From: Choristoneura fumiferana
Lineage: Eukaryota; Arthropoda; Insecta; Lepidoptera; Tortricidae
DNA: 64,000 nucleotides
NCBI RefSeq assembly: GCF_025370935.1
Contig: NC_133497.1
Coordinates: 5,301,627-5,365,626 of the forward strand
Reading direction: 5' to 3'
The notes beneath the pieces were generated by a model. The model made no database searches. It saw nothing but the letters and a program-made list of their open reading frames with translations, and was not told the DNA's origin. Position 1 is the first letter of the stretch; each line of letters starts with the position of its first letter. The translations under genes were made by a program, and so were the position numbers. Below, piece by piece: positions 1-10,548 of the stretch.

Positions 1-881
1 AGAGATAAGGCGGTGGAGAGACATCTCCCGCCAAACTCTCTTCCGGAAATGGCTGGAGGCTCTGGAGCGGCCGAGCGCCGGCCACTGGACCATATCGGGA
101 GTCCGGCCCATCTTAGAAAGATGGGTCGACAGGACATGGGGTGTTGTCTCCTTTCACCTAGCGCAGGTACTGTCGGGGCATGGTTGCTTCGGCAAGTACC
201 TGTGCAAGATCGCAAGGAGGGAGACAACACCAATATGCCACCACTGCGGCGGGGCGGACGACACCGCGCAGCACACGCTGCAGATGTGTCCCGCCTTTGA
301 AGGCCAAAGAGGATGTCTAAAGGCAGTGATAGGGAATGACCTCTCGCTGCCGGCCGTCGTTAAATCCATGACCGACAGCGAGAGGTCGTGGATCGCCATG
401 GCCTCCTTCTGCGAGGAGGTGATGGCGATAAAAGAGGGAGCGGAGCGTGAGCGGGAAGAGGACCCGTCCTCTCAGCCCATGCGCCGCAGGCGAGTTGGGC
501 GACGGCGGTTGAACCACAACCGCGCAATCCCGCCCTAATAGGGACTGCGGGTGACGGGCACGGGGAGGCCCGTCCTCCGCCGATAACGTCCCTGAGCTGG
601 TAGGCGCGCCAAGTGTTCCGGCGCGCCTACAGCGATGGTAAGAAGGAGACGTAAGGTCCCCTGAGATGGGTCCACAAATGGATAACTGTCGCGCGTCCGG
701 GCCATGGATGTTCACAGTTCCCACAGCCCGGCTGCTTCAAAGGCAGTGAAGAGGAACACCCTGGGGTTTTTAGTGGGTACACCGCCCCCTTCTGGGGCGG
801 GATTCCCACATGCCCACCGGTCTCCCCGGGCCGGTGAAGTCCGTAAAGGATTTTCCCCAGGTTAAAAAAAAAAAAAAAAAA
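1..881 (+). mobile_element. 3' end of R1-clade (TRAS/SART-like) non-LTR retrotransposon
   Basis: The window opens inside the second ORF of a non-LTR retrotransposon. The coding frame runs to a stop at 538, a GC-rich 3' UTR follows to about 863, and an A-run at 864-881 leads directly into TTAGG repeat. An R1-clade C-terminus plus poly(A) abutting (TTAGG)n is the known arrangement of the lepidopteran telomere-specific TRAS and SART families. The assignment to one of the two is not decided here. The 5' part lies outside the window. Confidence 0.82.
2..538 (+). CDS. C-terminal part of retrotransposon ORF2 (endonuclease/reverse transcriptase polyprotein)
   Basis: Frame 2 is open from the window edge to a TAA at 536-538, about 178 residues. 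It carries the CCHC-type finger that R1-clade ORF2 proteins have after the reverse transcriptase: CHHC, then a histidine nine residues on and a cysteine five after that (C-X2-C-X8-H-X4-C). A SFCEEVM stretch, an acidic EREREEDP stretch and an arginine-rich tail follow. The reverse transcriptase and endonuclease domains would lie upstream. The frame is intact over what is visible, so this copy may be recent. Confidence 0.85.
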   Translation, partial: EIRRWRDISRQTLFRKWLEALERPSAGHWTISGVRPILERWVDRTWGVVSFHLAQVLSGHGCFGKYLCKIARRETTPICHHCGGADDTAQHTLQMCPAFEGQRGCLKAVIGNDLSLPAVVKSMTDSERSWIAMASFCEEVMAIKEGAEREREEDPSSQPMRRRRVGRRRLNHNRAIPP

Positions 882-985
882 GGTTAGGTTAGGTTAGGTT
901 AGGTTAGGTTAGGTTAGGTTAGGTTAGGTTAGGTTAGGTTAGGTTAGGTTAGGTTAGGTTAGGTTAGGTTAGGTTAGGTTAGGTT
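882..985 (+). repeat. (TTAGG)n telomere-type repeat, about 20 units
   Basis: About 104 bp of uninterrupted GGTTA/TTAGG repeat, the standard arthropod telomere repeat. It lies between the poly(A) tail of one retrotransposon and the 5' end of another, which is how telomere-specific retrotransposons sit in insect telomeres. The units are nearly perfect, unlike the degenerate array at 12027-12765. The rest of the window continues as ordinary sequence, so this is an internal or subtelomeric tract, or a joining artefact. Confidence 0.95.
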
Positions 986-2215
986 TCCCCCCCGAGTGTC
1001 GCTACCTTGTCGTGGTGGGGGGGCTTGAGCCCTTGATCTTCGGGTTTGCATAGCTCGAAGAGAAAGGGTGACCAAGAGCGGCACAGCCTCGGCGGAGCCC
1101 ATTTTGGGCCAGGCGGGGCAGGCGCGCCCTAGTGAAAGGGTGCGCCACTTTCCTGCTCCCTGTCTCTCTTGTAGCAGGGGACAACGGGGATGCAGAGGCG
1201 GTGGGTCCGCTCCCGGTACCTCTCTGAGTAGCAGAGTAGACTGGGATGCGGACGTGACTTGGAGGAGCGCCGTCCGCAAGGGCGGCCCTACTGCAGGGCT
1301 CTTCTTAGAGCTGCTGTGGAAACTCGCAACCCGGCCCGTAGGTGCCGGGAGTGAGGGTCGTCGCCTGAAAAGGGAGGACCGCGAGGAAGGAAAACCTCTA
1401 TAAAAACCGGGGATAACCGCTCCTTACTGCGGTTCTGGATACGGGTTGCAGCGTATCCAGTACCAGGCCGGAGACAAGTAGGTCCTGTGGATCGAACGGG
1501 TCCGGCCTGGATCAGCGGCTTGCCGGAAGTACCACGCCAGTGGTGAACGGGTTGGCGTAACTGCAACAAAGGGGAACTCATCCCTTAAATCAGAGGAGAG
1601 CGGCTCCCTCTTTAAAAGGGGCAGGGGCCTTACCCCTTAATGTAAGGAAATGGGTGACAATAAAGAGTTATTACCCCAGGAGGGTACCCTTCGGGGAGAA
1701 TCCCTCACCGCTAACATCCCGCGGTCAGCCCATCGTATTCTGGGGGGGGCAAATGTCACTTCGTGGGCCCTCAAAGCCCACGTTTAGATTTAAGTTCTCC
1801 GGCGATACAAATCGCCGAACGTAGAAGTGTTCCATTGCGCGACTGCCACGTGCACCTCATAAGGCAGAAATCGCCAAACACCTCAAACCAAGAGCCCGAA
1901 CTGAGGGCAAACACAAGCTCGGATGTCAGCTTTGCTTCCCAGGGGACCGGAGGTCGTGAGTCCTCTGGTAAAAGCAAACTTGAGAATATTCCGGAGGGAG
2001 CTGAGCGGGTGAAGCAGAAGCGGAAGAGATTCCGCCCTGCTTCATCCGTGCTCAGCTCAAGCGATGAAGAGTCGACGGCTCTTTCAGCTGAGGGACAAAA
2101 GCCACAGACGAGAGGAAGAGGTCGCCCGCCTACAACAGGCAAATACGCAGGCCTAGCCAAGGCGAAAGAGGCGTACAATCGTGCCCTGCGAGAGGAGCTC
2201 CGTCTTAAAGTCTTT
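986..2215 (+). mobile_element. 5' end of a second R1-clade telomere-associated retrotransposon
   Basis: Directly after the last TTAGG unit begins a GC-rich leader with a C-run at 986-993. About 770 bp of 5' UTR-like sequence follow, then an ORF1 start region. The similarity to TRAS-type ORF1 ends near 2210 in a short GAAT-rich stretch, and everything downstream (rest of ORF1, ORF2, 3' UTR) is missing. Non-LTR elements normally lose their 5' end on insertion, so a 5'-only fragment points to later deletion, recombination or misassembly. Confidence 0.68.
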
Positions 2216-2221
2216 GAATGA
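1753..2221 (+). pseudogene. Broken ORF1 (gag-like) N-terminus of R1-clade element
   Basis: An ATG at 1753 opens a frame that stops after 23 codons. A second frame, open from about 1763 to 2221, then carries recognisable gag-like sequence. It is rich in Ser, Lys and Arg, with a basic RGRPPTTGKYAGLAKAKEAY stretch near its end of the kind found in TRAS/Waldo-type ORF1 proteins. The change of frame near 1820 implies an indel. The second frame has no ATG at its start, so the intact protein would have begun in the first frame. It is truncated after about 150 residues. Confidence 0.6.
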
Positions 2222-5015
2222 ATGAATGAGAATGAGATTGACTTGCCGAGTTCCGTCCGTTCTCCGATGATTTGTGTGATGGCTTGCTTGTTTGCTACTC
2301 GCAACAAGATGGCGGCGAAATTTCTTCCAATGATGAATATTTCGAGTGTCAATACCTATTGCACTATTTAAACCGCACTTTCACTCACTGCGAAAATGAC
2401 TTAACGCGCACTGAATTTAATGTCTTAATATTAATTAATTATTATGATAATATGATGTGAAGTATGCGCGCGCGGCGCCCGCCGTGCCGAGATTATAATG
2501 AAGTACACGCGCCCTGCGACGTACGTTATCGTGCTGATTCTTCTCTAACGTTCTTCTAACGTTCTGCTCCCTCTCATGGGTTCCACCAAAAATGTTGGCA
2601 ATTCTCGCCCTGAGAACTGCCGGTGGGTTGATTTGATGTGATGTGCGTGCGCACCCTGCGCCGCTGACGTTAATACTTAGACCAAACCGCTGGCCTCGCG
2701 GGTTCGATGTGCAGGCCGCGCCTTGGTCGTCGGTGATGATGCCGATGTGAAGTCAGACCCTCTCCCAAGCCCCTGGGATCGGTCTGGACAGCTGCCGCCT
2801 CCTGTAGCTAGCTGCCGCCGGTGTCTTGTGAAGGGTTGAGGTTATGAAGATGAAATTAAACTGCGATTACGTTCACCACTATATTATCGCGTTACTGATA
2901 CCGTACAACTGTTTATATCTATAAATATGATTCAGATGATCTTAGATTACTTAATGACACGATTTGACACTGAGAGCTCCGCTCTGACCCCGAGACCGTT
3001 ACGTGCGTGCAACCTCTCTCAGTGACTTTGAATGACTCCCGGTCGAATGACTGACCGGTCCATTGACATACATAGGCTGTCAAAAACAATAAAAATGATT
3101 TAAGGGTCCATCACACATTCCCGTAAAGTGACTTCTACACGACCCGACCTACGATGTTACGTTTTGCGTAAACACCACTTAACACCATGAAATTCCTACT
3201 TACTAATTCTTCTGAGTTAACTGTTACTAACGATGATTATGAATCCTAGTTAGTAAGTTAGTTTTGTTTTTTGTTATATATTATTATTATAAACACAGTG
3301 AACCTAATTTAGTTTTACACGAGCCTGTTGCCCGCGACTCCGTCCGCGTAGAATTCGATTGTTGCTATCCCGCGGGAACTATGCAATTTTCCGGGATAAA
3401 AATCCGATGTACTTCCCTGGAAATCAAACAATGTGCTGAATTTCATCTAAATCGGTTCAGCGGTTTTGACGTGATGGAGTAATAAACAGACAGACTTAGA
3501 AAATTTCACATATAATATTAATGGAATTCTTGTTCGATACTTCCTAAAAATAAGTCCATTCGAGGATGATTGATGTGGGCTTTACGATCGCACAAGTTTT
3601 TTTTTACCCCAGTAGTATGTAGGTAAATTAGGTAGTTTCTAACAATGAACAGAACCGTTTGTCAAAGTTAAAGATGAGAGTTGATTTAACGTGACTGGAA
3701 TTTATTGCGCTATTTTGAAGCCATTTCGGCTTCTAAACAACAGGTCAGATTGCCCGGCCGGTACAATCATGTCAGTTTTGAGTAAACGCGCACGATCGAT
3801 ACTTCAGATCGAGTTGCTGCTGGACTTTGGTTATCTAGCAGCATCGCGATGAACAGCGAAAACGCTCACCTCGCCGCTCGCCGCTCGCCGCTCCGCCAAC
3901 CACGTCGATTTTTTCAAGTGAGCCATGCCGAAACCCACATGATGCGGGCCATTGACCGCCGTCTCGGTCACTGTGATAAACGCTCATGGCCGACGTGGAC
4001 TGAGCGACCTCAACACTGGTTAACTTTCAGACAAAAGACAAACCAAGAGGAAAGGTGAAAAACACCTTATTCCTCGATGCACCGGCTTGGTTGCAAGCCA
4101 GAGTTGTGGTTGCATGGAACTACGAAGTATCCTTCACCATGGTGGGATTGCTACTGATGCCTCCTATAGGAAAAGTACCCCAGGATTAGCTAAATACGCG
4201 AGTTTGGCTGGTTTTTACGTAATTTATTGCAATTTTCGAGCAAGAAAAACATATATAACGACAAAAAATATTCAGATAAATAGCTACGCTACATTTATTG
4301 GTTGCTATAAGACGTGAAAAATTTATATCTTTCAGATACAAACCATTAAAATTGCAAATAATGAAAATCTTGGACAATTTTTAGGAAAATCGTGTTAAAT
4401 ACCTACAGACCGAGGTGATGTAGCTAAGCTAGTGACCGAGGGGCGGGAGTGGTGGGCCCGTTTATTACCCTGTTTATCGTTAATGAGTGTGTCCGAACGG
4501 AAGTCGCGTTGAATAAACAAGTCATTTATATGATCGGAATAGTTAAAATATACGAAAAAAAAGATTTTCTCTTATTTGATATGTTTAATTTTCGGAAATT
4601 TCTTTTGCTACTTATTATAACCCAATATGTTTGAAACTTTGTTCCTAGTTCATAACGTCGGATCATAGTATTAAAAATTGGACAATTTTGTAATATTCGA
4701 AGATATGACTGTTACATAATATTATGTTTCGCATCTTTCGTTGCCGACTGTACCTCGTTGCTGCGACTAGCAACCGCGCCTGCGGTGAGCTGGCGGATTG
4801 CTCCAGATGCTTCCTGCTGAAAAATACCCCGGAAATAGCTAAATTTTATTTATTAAAACCGCAAAGTATGTATGGACCTCGGTCAATAATTAGGAAAAAC
4901 GTGCTAAATACCTACCGACCAAGATGATGCGCAGCTAAGGCCCGTATATTACCCCATTTTTGGTAACTGAATGTCGCATGCTAAACGGGCCTAACTTAAA
5001 ATTGGCGTAAAATTA
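2222..5015. other. Non-coding AT-rich stretch with repeat remnants
   Basis: I see no supportable gene here; open frames are short and lack domains. It holds one copy of a common moth interspersed repeat (3318-3495). It also holds two diverged direct copies of an unknown sequence (about 4370-4500 and 4870-4990), sharing a motif around GTGCTAAATACCTAC and a block containing GCCCGT.TATTACCC. Confidence 0.5.
3318..3495 (+). repeat. Lepidopteran interspersed repeat, CCGCGGGAACTATGCA family
   Basis: It contains the family words TGCCCGCGACTCCGTCCGCG, CCCGCGGGAACTATGCA, TTTTCCGGGATAAAA and AAATCGGTTCAGCGGTTT. Similar copies lie at 23121-23250, 23896-24125, 24441-24560, 30020-30355, 35893-36090, 50062-50217 and 56813-57020. 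The ends often carry a TATAATATTAGTA word next to microsatellites. Whether the parent is an RTE-type element or a Helitron-like element cannot be decided from this window. Confidence 0.8.
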
Positions 5016-5743
5016 GTACAGTCAGCGTCATATAGTACGTAGCAGTCAAGATCACCAAATACTTGGAAACATCCAAATAGTCGTTAACATTCACCCAATC
5101 AAGGCGATCAAATTGCTCAGGACATCCATCGCGTACAAATAAATCGGAGCACGCACATCACCACTAGTAGCGTAGCAGCCATAATATCCAAAAGTATGGG
5201 ACACACTAGAAAACTGAGCTTTATATAAAAGGTTTAAGGTTTAATCTCGTGTTGAGTGCGAATTAACACGTCAGATTCTACTTTTTGTTTTTGACAATCA
5301 CCGAAAAGAGTACCAACTTGTCAGTGATCGTTCCGTCTCTTTCATTTGGAGCCTGACGGCTTTTTTCACATTTTTATTTACATTTTCAGAATTCCGGATT
5401 AACGGATTTCCTTTTAATATGGCTTGAATTGGCCAGTATAATTACATTATAAAAGAGTTTTGACAATGAAAAAGGTAATGACATGTGCATTTTGCACCAA
5501 GAGACTGAAAATGGAACACCATTCACATTATATTAAAGAGGACTAGCTAACTGGATCATTGGACCTTACACGGTATGTAATAAAGTCAAGTTTCCTGCGG
5601 TGTCCCATACTTTTGGATACTTTGGCTGCTACGGTATAATGTCGGCTTGAATGTTATAAAGTATTTGGCGACGTGCGTGCTCCACTATATTTGTACACGA
5701 TGGATGTCTCGAACAATTTGACCGCTTTGACTGATTCACTGGT

Positions 5744-5925
5744 TGTTTGAACGTAGAACGCACATGTTACTTAAACCACGGTTGCTTGGGAAATGACAAT
5801 TTTAATATAATTGACAGCCCTTTTATAGGCTGCCGGAAAAATCTTAACAGCGCGATTCAGCTTTTCATTAAGACAGGATAGTGACATCTATCGATACAAA
5901 ACTAAACTAAAATCACGGTTTAACA
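5744..5925 (-). repeat. 3' LTR of BEL/Pao element
   Basis: This is the downstream LTR in element orientation. By eye it differs from the other LTR at one place in 182 bp (CTTGGGAAATG here, CTTGGAAAATG there). That near identity indicates a recent insertion. The LTRs start TGTT and end AACA. Confidence 0.95.
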
Positions 5926-5937
5926 TACCGCCCACCA
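5926..5937 (-). other. Polypurine-type tract next to the 3' LTR
   Basis: On the minus strand GGTGGGCGGTA lies immediately before the 3' LTR, where the plus-strand primer (polypurine tract) of an LTR retrotransposon is expected. A second GTGGGCGG occurs about 50 bp further inside, at 5970-5981. Confidence 0.55.
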
Positions 5938-6256
5938 AGGACAAATTAAAAAAAATAATGTCCTTAATTCCGCCCACCATGAGGCAGTGTAAAATAGAAT
6001 CACAAACAAACAGAATCACAATATCCAAAACTAACTTGAACAATTAACATAACTTAAATTCACAATATTCATAACATGCAAATCAATAATATGCAACTCA
6101 ATGACCGATACTACACAGCACAATAAAATTTCATAACTTACTCACATAACTGACTGTTTCTATACAAAACACAATAAAAATTGAAACAATTGCTCTACAA
6201 CTAAAGCCAAATAATTCACACAAAACAAAACCATGTTTACACTAACAGAATACAAA

Positions 6257-7807
6257 TTATGAATCTATAGGCAAGAAACAAAGTTTACCAACAGATCTTT
6301 TAATAATATTGCCTTTGCAACTTAAACTAACCACTCGCATGATTCCATCCGACCCTGGGTGCTTCGCAACTACAATGCCATACAACCACCGTGCCGGAGG
6401 CATATCAACTTCTTTAATTAATAAAATATCACCAACAGTTGGTTCAGGTGTTTGATTCATCCATTTGTAGCGATGGTGAAATTGTGTGAGATGTTCACGC
6501 GACCAACGATGCCAGAAATCTTGAACCATCTTTTGCGTTAGTTGCCAATAATACAATTTTCTTAAATTATTTACATTTAAAGCTTCATAGTTGGAGTCTA
6601 GATCCAGCACAAGAGGCTCGCTTACCACAAAATGATCAGTTGTTAATGGTATTGGTATAGGAACATCAATCCAAGGAGTCAACGAGGTAAGTTTGCTTTT
6701 TTTACTAATCTTTTTCTTTTCTTTCAGGTTTGCCAGCTCTTCTTCGAAGTGTTTATTATGAACAAATATAATGCATGTCATTAAACTGTCCTGTATTTCT
6801 TTACTTGTTAACCACTGACAAACAACTTCTTTTCTAGCCAGCTTTCCCAACCTCTTACAGAATGCTACGACGCGGATGAGTTTTCTTAACTTGGAAAACT
6901 TTGAGATAAGTCTTTCGCCAAAGTCTTCAGTGCCGCCATCGTTCACTTTACAGGTATTTACACATAGTTTATTAGTTTTTTCTTCTAAATTAGTTTCTTT
7001 ATATACAATTTTTCTATAACTGATATCTTTCTGTTTCAGCCATTCTGGACCTTCTTTCCAGAGCAGTTCATTTTGCAATTGCTGAGATCCCGGCGATACA
7101 CAATCCGCTAGGTTCTCTTTTGAGCAAACATGTGACCATAGATAGTTCAACTCATCTTCAGGATTTTTACACCAGAGGATGCGCTGATAATCTGCGTCGT
7201 CTTGATCTACTTTCACCTGTCTGTGCGTTTTCATAATATCTGCCACAAGGCAAACAGGATGACACCGCCATCGAAGGATAGTGTGCCATAGATCAGGTTG
7301 TAATCTTAGCCCCACTAACAGGTCTTGTTGTGGTAAGACACCGTTGGTTCCAGGATACGAAGCGTTAAACACAACACGAAGCTTCGTTGTTGTTCTATCC
7401 TCTCGAACCACTGGATGATGCGGTAAAATTACAACACCAGCTTTGTCTTGTTCTTCTTTTGGCGCAATCTCCGCGTGACCAAGATCAATGCATTCGTTTA
7501 TCACTTCTGCATAGTGTTTCTTGATTTGAGTATCTTTAGCAAATCTTCTTTCTATTTTATTGAAGCGTCTAGTAACTATAGCTTCAAAGTTGCCGTGTTG
7601 ACAACTGGGACTTGAATTAAGAAATGGACCTGTGCTATCACGAGTTGTAGTAGCAGCAAATGTTTCCTCACACTTCTTCTCCTCGTTGGTGTAGTTCTGC
7701 TTGGGATCTGTCACAAAATTATCTGCCTCGAGCTCCCAAAACTTTTTGAGCAGCTCGTTTTCATCTACATGAATGTGGTTAACGCAGATTTTTTTGTTTA
7801 AATCCAA
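6257..7807 (-). pseudogene. Internally deleted BEL/Pao pol remnant
   Basis: An open frame of 516 codons. It begins with the FWELE linker typical of BEL/Pao pol and then enters the RT N-terminus (LRVVFNAS, GVLPQQDLL and the ADIMK.HRQV motif). It then jumps to a sequence normally found after RNase H (SKENLADCVSPG). No YVDD-type RT box, RNase H or integrase DDE core is present. The last 130 residues match the conserved C-terminal region of these polyproteins (DUF5641-like, QDFWHRWSREHL). The deletions kept the frame. The element could move only with enzymes supplied in trans. Confidence 0.88.
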
Positions 7808-9726
7808 TTCATCAAATGAATCGGCCCAGAAAGGATCCAGCCCAAAGTGGTTCGTTGGGCGATGGGTGCTCCCAATGGAGCTTTGATGATACCATCGAGC
7901 AGTATCCGTCCATAAACATCCGCTCCCAGCAGCATATCAATTTTGCCTGGAACATTGAATGATGGATCAGCTAGTTCTAAACCTGACAACTCTGACCATA
8001 ACTCCACAACCACTCTTTTATCAGGTAGAGCCGAAGTGAGTTTGCCCAACACAAAAGCATGAATCTCAACCTCATATTCAGGATCATGAAGTGATGCTAT
8101 CTTCACATTCACCACTGACTTGGAAACCATTGTTGGGTTTCCTTCACCTCCTAGTCCTGAAATGTTACTTTTGTGGGGAATTTTCTTAAGTCCTAGCAAC
8201 TGGACTGCTGACTCCGTAATTAACGAAGCCTGGGAACCTTGGTCGAGTAAACATCTAAGCGTAATGCCTGATCCTGATTTCGACTGAGCGCTTACTAATG
8301 CCGTCGCCAACAAAACTTGACTGCGGCTGGTCGAAACACAGGCTGTAACGCTTGATGTGTGATCATCACCTGAAGCAACTGTTGTACTGTGCGTTACAAC
8401 ATTATTCTCAACCGAGTGTATTGCTTTTACTTCGGAATCGGTTGAGCTGGTAACATTTTTGGGGTGCAACAAAGAATGATGCTTGCGCTTACAAATTCGG
8501 CATCTAGTAGGAATACGGCATGAAAAGGCATTGTGACCTGAGCCTAGACAATTGAAGCACAGATTGTTGGATTGGATGAAATCACGTCGAGTGTCAACTT
8601 CGACCTTTGCGAAACCTTTGCAATTACATAATTTGTGACTTTCGGAACAGTAAGCACATGATACGTCTATCACATGATGTACCCGCGCACTGACAGGACT
8701 TTTCTGAACAAAATGACTTTTTGACAGTTTGGGATCAATGAACTCAAGTGCTCTGAATCTAATTTCTAAAAAGTCCTGAAACTGCTTCAGTGTGGGTAAA
8801 TCATCTGATGACTCGCTAACTTTGAGTTCCCACTGTTTCCTAGACTCGCTATCTAACTTTAGACACATTATGTGAATCACAATTATGTCCCACGTACTTA
8901 TATCTATACCTAAGTTTCGCAATGAATATAAACACTCATTTGTCGTGTCTAACAACTCTTTAAGCGCGCTTGAAGATTCTGTGGTGATGTTTTTCTGACT
9001 TAAGAGTCTCTTCAAGATACAATTTGACAAATATTTCTTGTTATTGTAGCGCTTTTCAAGCTGGTTCCAACATAACTGGTAATTGTCTTGCGTGATCTGG
9101 ACGTGACGTAAAAGCTGTTCAGCTTCACCGGTTAAGTGCCCTTTCAGATAGTGCAACTTCTGGACGTTATCTAGAGACTCATTCTTATGGATCAATGAAA
9201 CAAATAAGTCGCGAAAACTGATCCATTCTGAATACTTTCCCGAAAATGATGGAATAGAAATCTTGGGCAATTTAATCAGATCGTTACTCTTGCTCTGGAT
9301 TGCTGACGCTGCTGTAACGAATGAGCCGCTGCTGCTTGCTGAAGAGAGACTTGTGGCATTTATACTGGTTAATGCAGACTTCAGTTCGTACATGTAGTCT
9401 ATGTATAATTCTTCAGTAGCTTCATACAGTTCAGTTTTAACGTAAGTACTAGAATTGATAAGTTCATCATCGCATTCTTGAACAATCTGTGTATGTGTTG
9501 ATGAGAACTCTGCCCACAGTTTTTCTAAAGTTACGATTCTAGTACTGATGTAATCTGCTGAGGCAAGTCGATCTTTTGGCGACTTCTTAAAGTTCAATTT
9601 TGCCCTTCCAATTCGCTTATTTAAATCAATTTGAAGTTTGATATAAATTTCCATCTTGAAATTTTCTAAGTGTTTAGCGACTTTAAACTCTGACTGAAAA
9701 TGGGCGTGGATTCCCCGTAGTTTCAC
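7798..9726 (-). CDS. BEL/Pao Gag with zinc knuckle and aspartic protease domain
   Basis: An open frame of 642 codons. It starts with a coiled-coil-prone N-terminus. Around residues 150-300 comes the DUF1759-type Gag region (ISIPSFSGKYSEW). Near residue 389 is a CCHC zinc knuckle (C-X2-C-X4-H-X4-C within CFNCLGSGHNAFSC), followed by further cysteine pairs. Near residue 493 is the protease active-site motif LLDQGSQASLI, where BEL elements use DQGS. The frame ends just after LGWILSGP. The pol frame overlaps it by 10 bp in another phase, which suggests a one-base loss in what is usually a single gag-pol frame. Confidence 0.93.
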   Translation of the reverse strand: MKLRGIHAHFQSEFKVAKHLENFKMEIYIKLQIDLNKRIGRAKLNFKKSPKDRLASADYISTRIVTLEKLWAEFSSTHTQIVQECDDELINSSTYVKTELYEATEELYIDYMYELKSALTSINATSLSSASSSGSFVTAASAIQSKSNDLIKLPKISIPSFSGKYSEWISFRDLFVSLIHKNESLDNVQKLHYLKGHLTGEAEQLLRHVQITQDNYQLCWNQLEKRYNNKKYLSNCILKRLLSQKNITTESSSALKELLDTTNECLYSLRNLGIDISTWDIIVIHIMCLKLDSESRKQWELKVSESSDDLPTLKQFQDFLEIRFRALEFIDPKLSKSHFVQKSPVSARVHHVIDVSCAYCSESHKLCNCKGFAKVEVDTRRDFIQSNNLCFNCLGSGHNAFSCRIPTRCRICKRKHHSLLHPKNVTSSTDSEVKAIHSVENNVVTHSTTVASGDDHTSSVTACVSTSRSQVLLATALVSAQSKSGSGITLRCLLDQGSQASLITESAVQLLGLKKIPHKSNISGLGGEGNPTMVSKSVVNVKIASLHDPEYEVEIHAFVLGKLTSALPDKRVVVELWSELSGLELADPSFNVPGKIDMLLGADVYGRILLDGIIKAPLGAPIAQRTTLGWILSGPIHLMNWI

Positions 9727-9999
9727 TTTTATTGAAACTATTCTAAGTCGCTAAACTACTTCTAAATTTACTAAGTCCAAATATTTTCTTGAAAATTTTA
9801 CAAGTCTTTGACAGTTGCACTACGTAATAATTAAATGTACTCACAGTTTCGCACTTGACTATTACCACACGTCACTCACGTCCCTTCCGGTGTGCACGAT
9901 GACGTCGGAGGCTCTTCCCGCCTCTAGCACTTTTGACAGCAATCCACCGCCACGTCAGTGCTTGGTACACACACCCGGAGCCGCTACTCCACTAGGCCA

Positions 10000-10017
10000 A
10001 TCCAACTCGTAGGACCA
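10000..10017 (-). other. Primer binding site of BEL/Pao element, tRNA-Tyr-like
   Basis: Directly inside the 5' LTR, read on the minus strand, is TGGTCCTACGAGTTGGA. The opening TGG matches a tRNA 3' CCA. The complement resembles the 3' end of an insect tRNA-Tyr with a few mismatches. The position is well supported; the tRNA identity is an inference from memory. Confidence 0.55.
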
Positions 10018-10199
10018 TGTTTGAACGTAGAACGCACATGTTACTTAAACCACGGTTGCTTGGAAAATGACAATTTTAATATAATTGACAGCCCTTTTAT
10101 AGGCTGCCGGAAAAATCTTAACAGCGCGATTCAGCTTTTCATTAAGACAGGATAGTGACATCTATCGATACAAAACTAAACTAAAATCACGGTTTAACA
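10018..10199 (-). repeat. 5' LTR of BEL/Pao element
   Basis: This is the upstream LTR in element orientation, 182 bp and nearly identical to 5744-5925. The primer binding site lies immediately inside it, and the right copy of the CTGGT duplication lies immediately outside at 10200-10204. Confidence 0.95.
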
Positions 10200-10548
10200 C
10201 TGGTAATGACTATTTTGTATGTTCCAAGTATTTGGTGATCTTGACTGCTACGTACTATATGACGCTGACTGTACTAAAACGGCTTATATCTGACAGGACT
10301 ATCGGGTCTCTTCTTAAACTATCCTAAATCGGGTATTATAAAGAGATAGCACGACTTGGTGCGTTTTACTTTCAATAAAATTGCAAATTTATTTTTTTAG
10401 CACCAGCTAACTTCAGTCATGTTCCGACTGACTTGCGAGCAGCAAGTTGGCTTTCGTGAGCCATTTGGAGATAGATCGTTATTGCAATAAGGAAAAAATG
10501 AATATTTTGAATGACTTTTAAGAAAATAAAAGCATAATATTTGGATTT

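Larger units (their letters stand above)
5739..10204 (-). mobile_element. Internally deleted BEL/Pao LTR retrotransposon, complete with LTRs and target duplication
   Basis: The internal sequence lies between two 182-bp direct repeats, both starting TGTTTGAACG and ending TTTAACA. The 5-bp duplication CTGGT flanks them at 5739-5743 and 10200-10204. The gag and protease region is long and nearly intact. The pol region keeps only the start of the reverse transcriptase and the C-terminal part; the catalytic RT core, RNase H and integrase core are missing. At about 4.46 kb it is short for the superfamily. The element reads on the minus strand. Confidence 0.95.
5016..10274. mobile_element. DNA element with long imperfect TIRs and TA duplication, split by a BEL element
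   Basis: The left arm (5016-about 5205) is the imperfect reverse complement of the right arm, which lies in two pieces (about 5600-5743 and 10205-10274) because a BEL/Pao element sits in it. The outermost bases are GTACAGTCAGCGTCATATAG at 5016 and the reverse complement ending at 10274. TA lies on both sides (5014-5015 and 10275-10276). Removing the BEL insertion leaves about 795 bp with arms near 190-215 bp. The TA duplication fits a Tc1/mariner-type non-autonomous element. No transposase is visible. Confidence 0.75.

Noticed and set aside
882..985. The chromosome end itself
   Set aside because: It lies inside continuous sequence with other retrotransposon and unique sequence to its right, so it is internal in this assembly.
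1763..2221. An intact 152-codon gene starting at 1763
   Set aside because: The first codon is GTG, not used as a start here. The frame is a broken retrotransposon ORF1 whose own start is in another frame.
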